Below, piece after piece: positions 63,880 to 64,000 of a stretch of DNA of 64,000 nucleotides. The stretch comes from Halomonas sp. DQ26W. GTDB lineage: Bacteria > Pseudomonadota > Gammaproteobacteria > Pseudomonadales > Halomonadaceae. Each line of letters begins with the position of its first letter. The first letter of the stretch is position 1. The DNA lies in assembly GCF_003339685.1 (NCBI RefSeq), contig NZ_QPKI01000012.1, forward strand, positions 36,528 through 100,527, in the 5' to 3' direction. The position numbers and the translations under genes were made by a program. The notes under the pieces were generated by a model, which saw only the letters and a list, made by a program, of their open reading frames with translations, was not told where the DNA came from and did no database searches.

Positions 63880-64000
63880 TTACAGCTTGCTTTCCAGCTC
63901 CGGCAGGATTTCGAACAGGTCGCCGACGAGGCCGTAATCCGCGACCTGGAAGATCGGCGCTTCCTCGTCCTTGTTGATCGCGACGATCACCTTGGAGTCC
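63880..64000 (-). CDS. etfA: electron transfer flavoprotein alpha subunit, C-terminal part
   Basis: Only the last 39 codons and one base of the gene lie in the window. The reading [20 protein letters not shown] and [19 protein letters not shown] is the FAD-binding C terminus of ETF alpha (FixB). ETF accepts electrons from acyl-CoA dehydrogenases, and its position facing two such genes fits that job. etfB is expected beyond the right edge. Confidence 0.95.
   Translation of the reverse strand, partial: DSKVIVAINKDEEAPIFQVADYGLVGDLFEILPELESKL

Overview
The window is a GC-rich bacterial chromosome segment with almost purely housekeeping gene content and dense, short-spaced operons. The gene families, the E. 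coli-like block mltD-gloB-yafS-rnhA-dnaQ, and the Tus, Yej, NfuA, MetH and PdxH sets point to a gammaproteobacterium. The combination of hisI-yidD, tusDCBE with a YccA/BI-1 gene, NhaP2, a TAXI-TRAP system and dicarboxylate-type acyl-CoA dehydrogenases fits a halophilic member such as Halomonadaceae. That assignment is inference from family content; no database search was run. I see no prophage, IS element, CRISPR array or integron.

Layout. 1-2856: three-gene module of a retropepsin-like 'zinc protease' (partial), an inactive transglutaminase fused to a membrane domain, and a RimK-like ATP-grasp ligase. 2890-4188: Fur/Zur regulator, hisI, yidD. 4243-6653: sufE, a chromosomal KfrA-like coiled-coil DNA-binding protein, nfuA. 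6891-14231: metH-MATE exporter, then sulfite reductase cysI with its DUF934 partner. 14292-17314: a broken small gene, gamma-glutamylcyclotransferase-like protein, arsC-wrbA-DUF2069, pdxH. 17397-21948: PatZ-type protein acetyltransferase divergent from an HDAC-like deacetylase with a CRP-like palindrome between them, then an XRE-cupin regulator. 21951-26765: fdhD, DUF1244-moaB, acpH, the tusDCBE sulfur relay and a BI-1 membrane protein. 26887-33130: Nudix gene, tRNA-Ser(UGA), GNAT, a 28-residue membrane peptide, yaeQ, nhaP2, an orphan NMT1-type binding protein and an esterase. 33182-36180: a decayed queuosine-precursor transporter gene, prpE and an ArsR-type regulator. 36195-42770: sohB, SCP2 protein, nudC-dnaQ-rnhA-yafS, gloB, mltD. 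42878-48517: yejABEF. 48634-52833: rsuA-yafV, rarD, a chemoreceptor. 53299-56432: metY and a SulP transporter. 56702-63755: TAXI-TRAP uptake system plus an operon of enoyl-CoA hydratase and two acyl-CoA dehydrogenases resembling pimeloyl-CoA (dicarboxylate) degradation, facing the 3' end of etfA.

How the parts fit. Sulfur recurs: cysI, metY, metH, the Tus relay, sufE/nfuA for Fe-S clusters and FdhD sulfur transfer. Protein acetylation recurs too: PatZ, the HDAC-like enzyme and PrpE, an acyl-CoA synthetase with the SGKILRK lysine that is the classic target of such acetyltransferases. MltD next to YejABEF suggests release and re-uptake of peptidoglycan fragments. The right end looks like uptake and beta-oxidation of a dicarboxylic or related acid, with electrons passed to ETF.

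The least expected items are decay products and small genes: a YhhQ-type remnant with two compensating frameshifts, a frameshifted 44-codon gene, a 28-residue membrane peptide, a multifunctional beta-oxidation protein whose dehydrogenase half has lost its NAD motif, and a short degenerate second copy of the etfA 3' end. I do not see a clear new multi-gene system. The best candidates for undescribed biology are the transglutaminase/ATP-grasp/retropepsin module, the acetylation/deacetylation pair and the KfrA-like gene.
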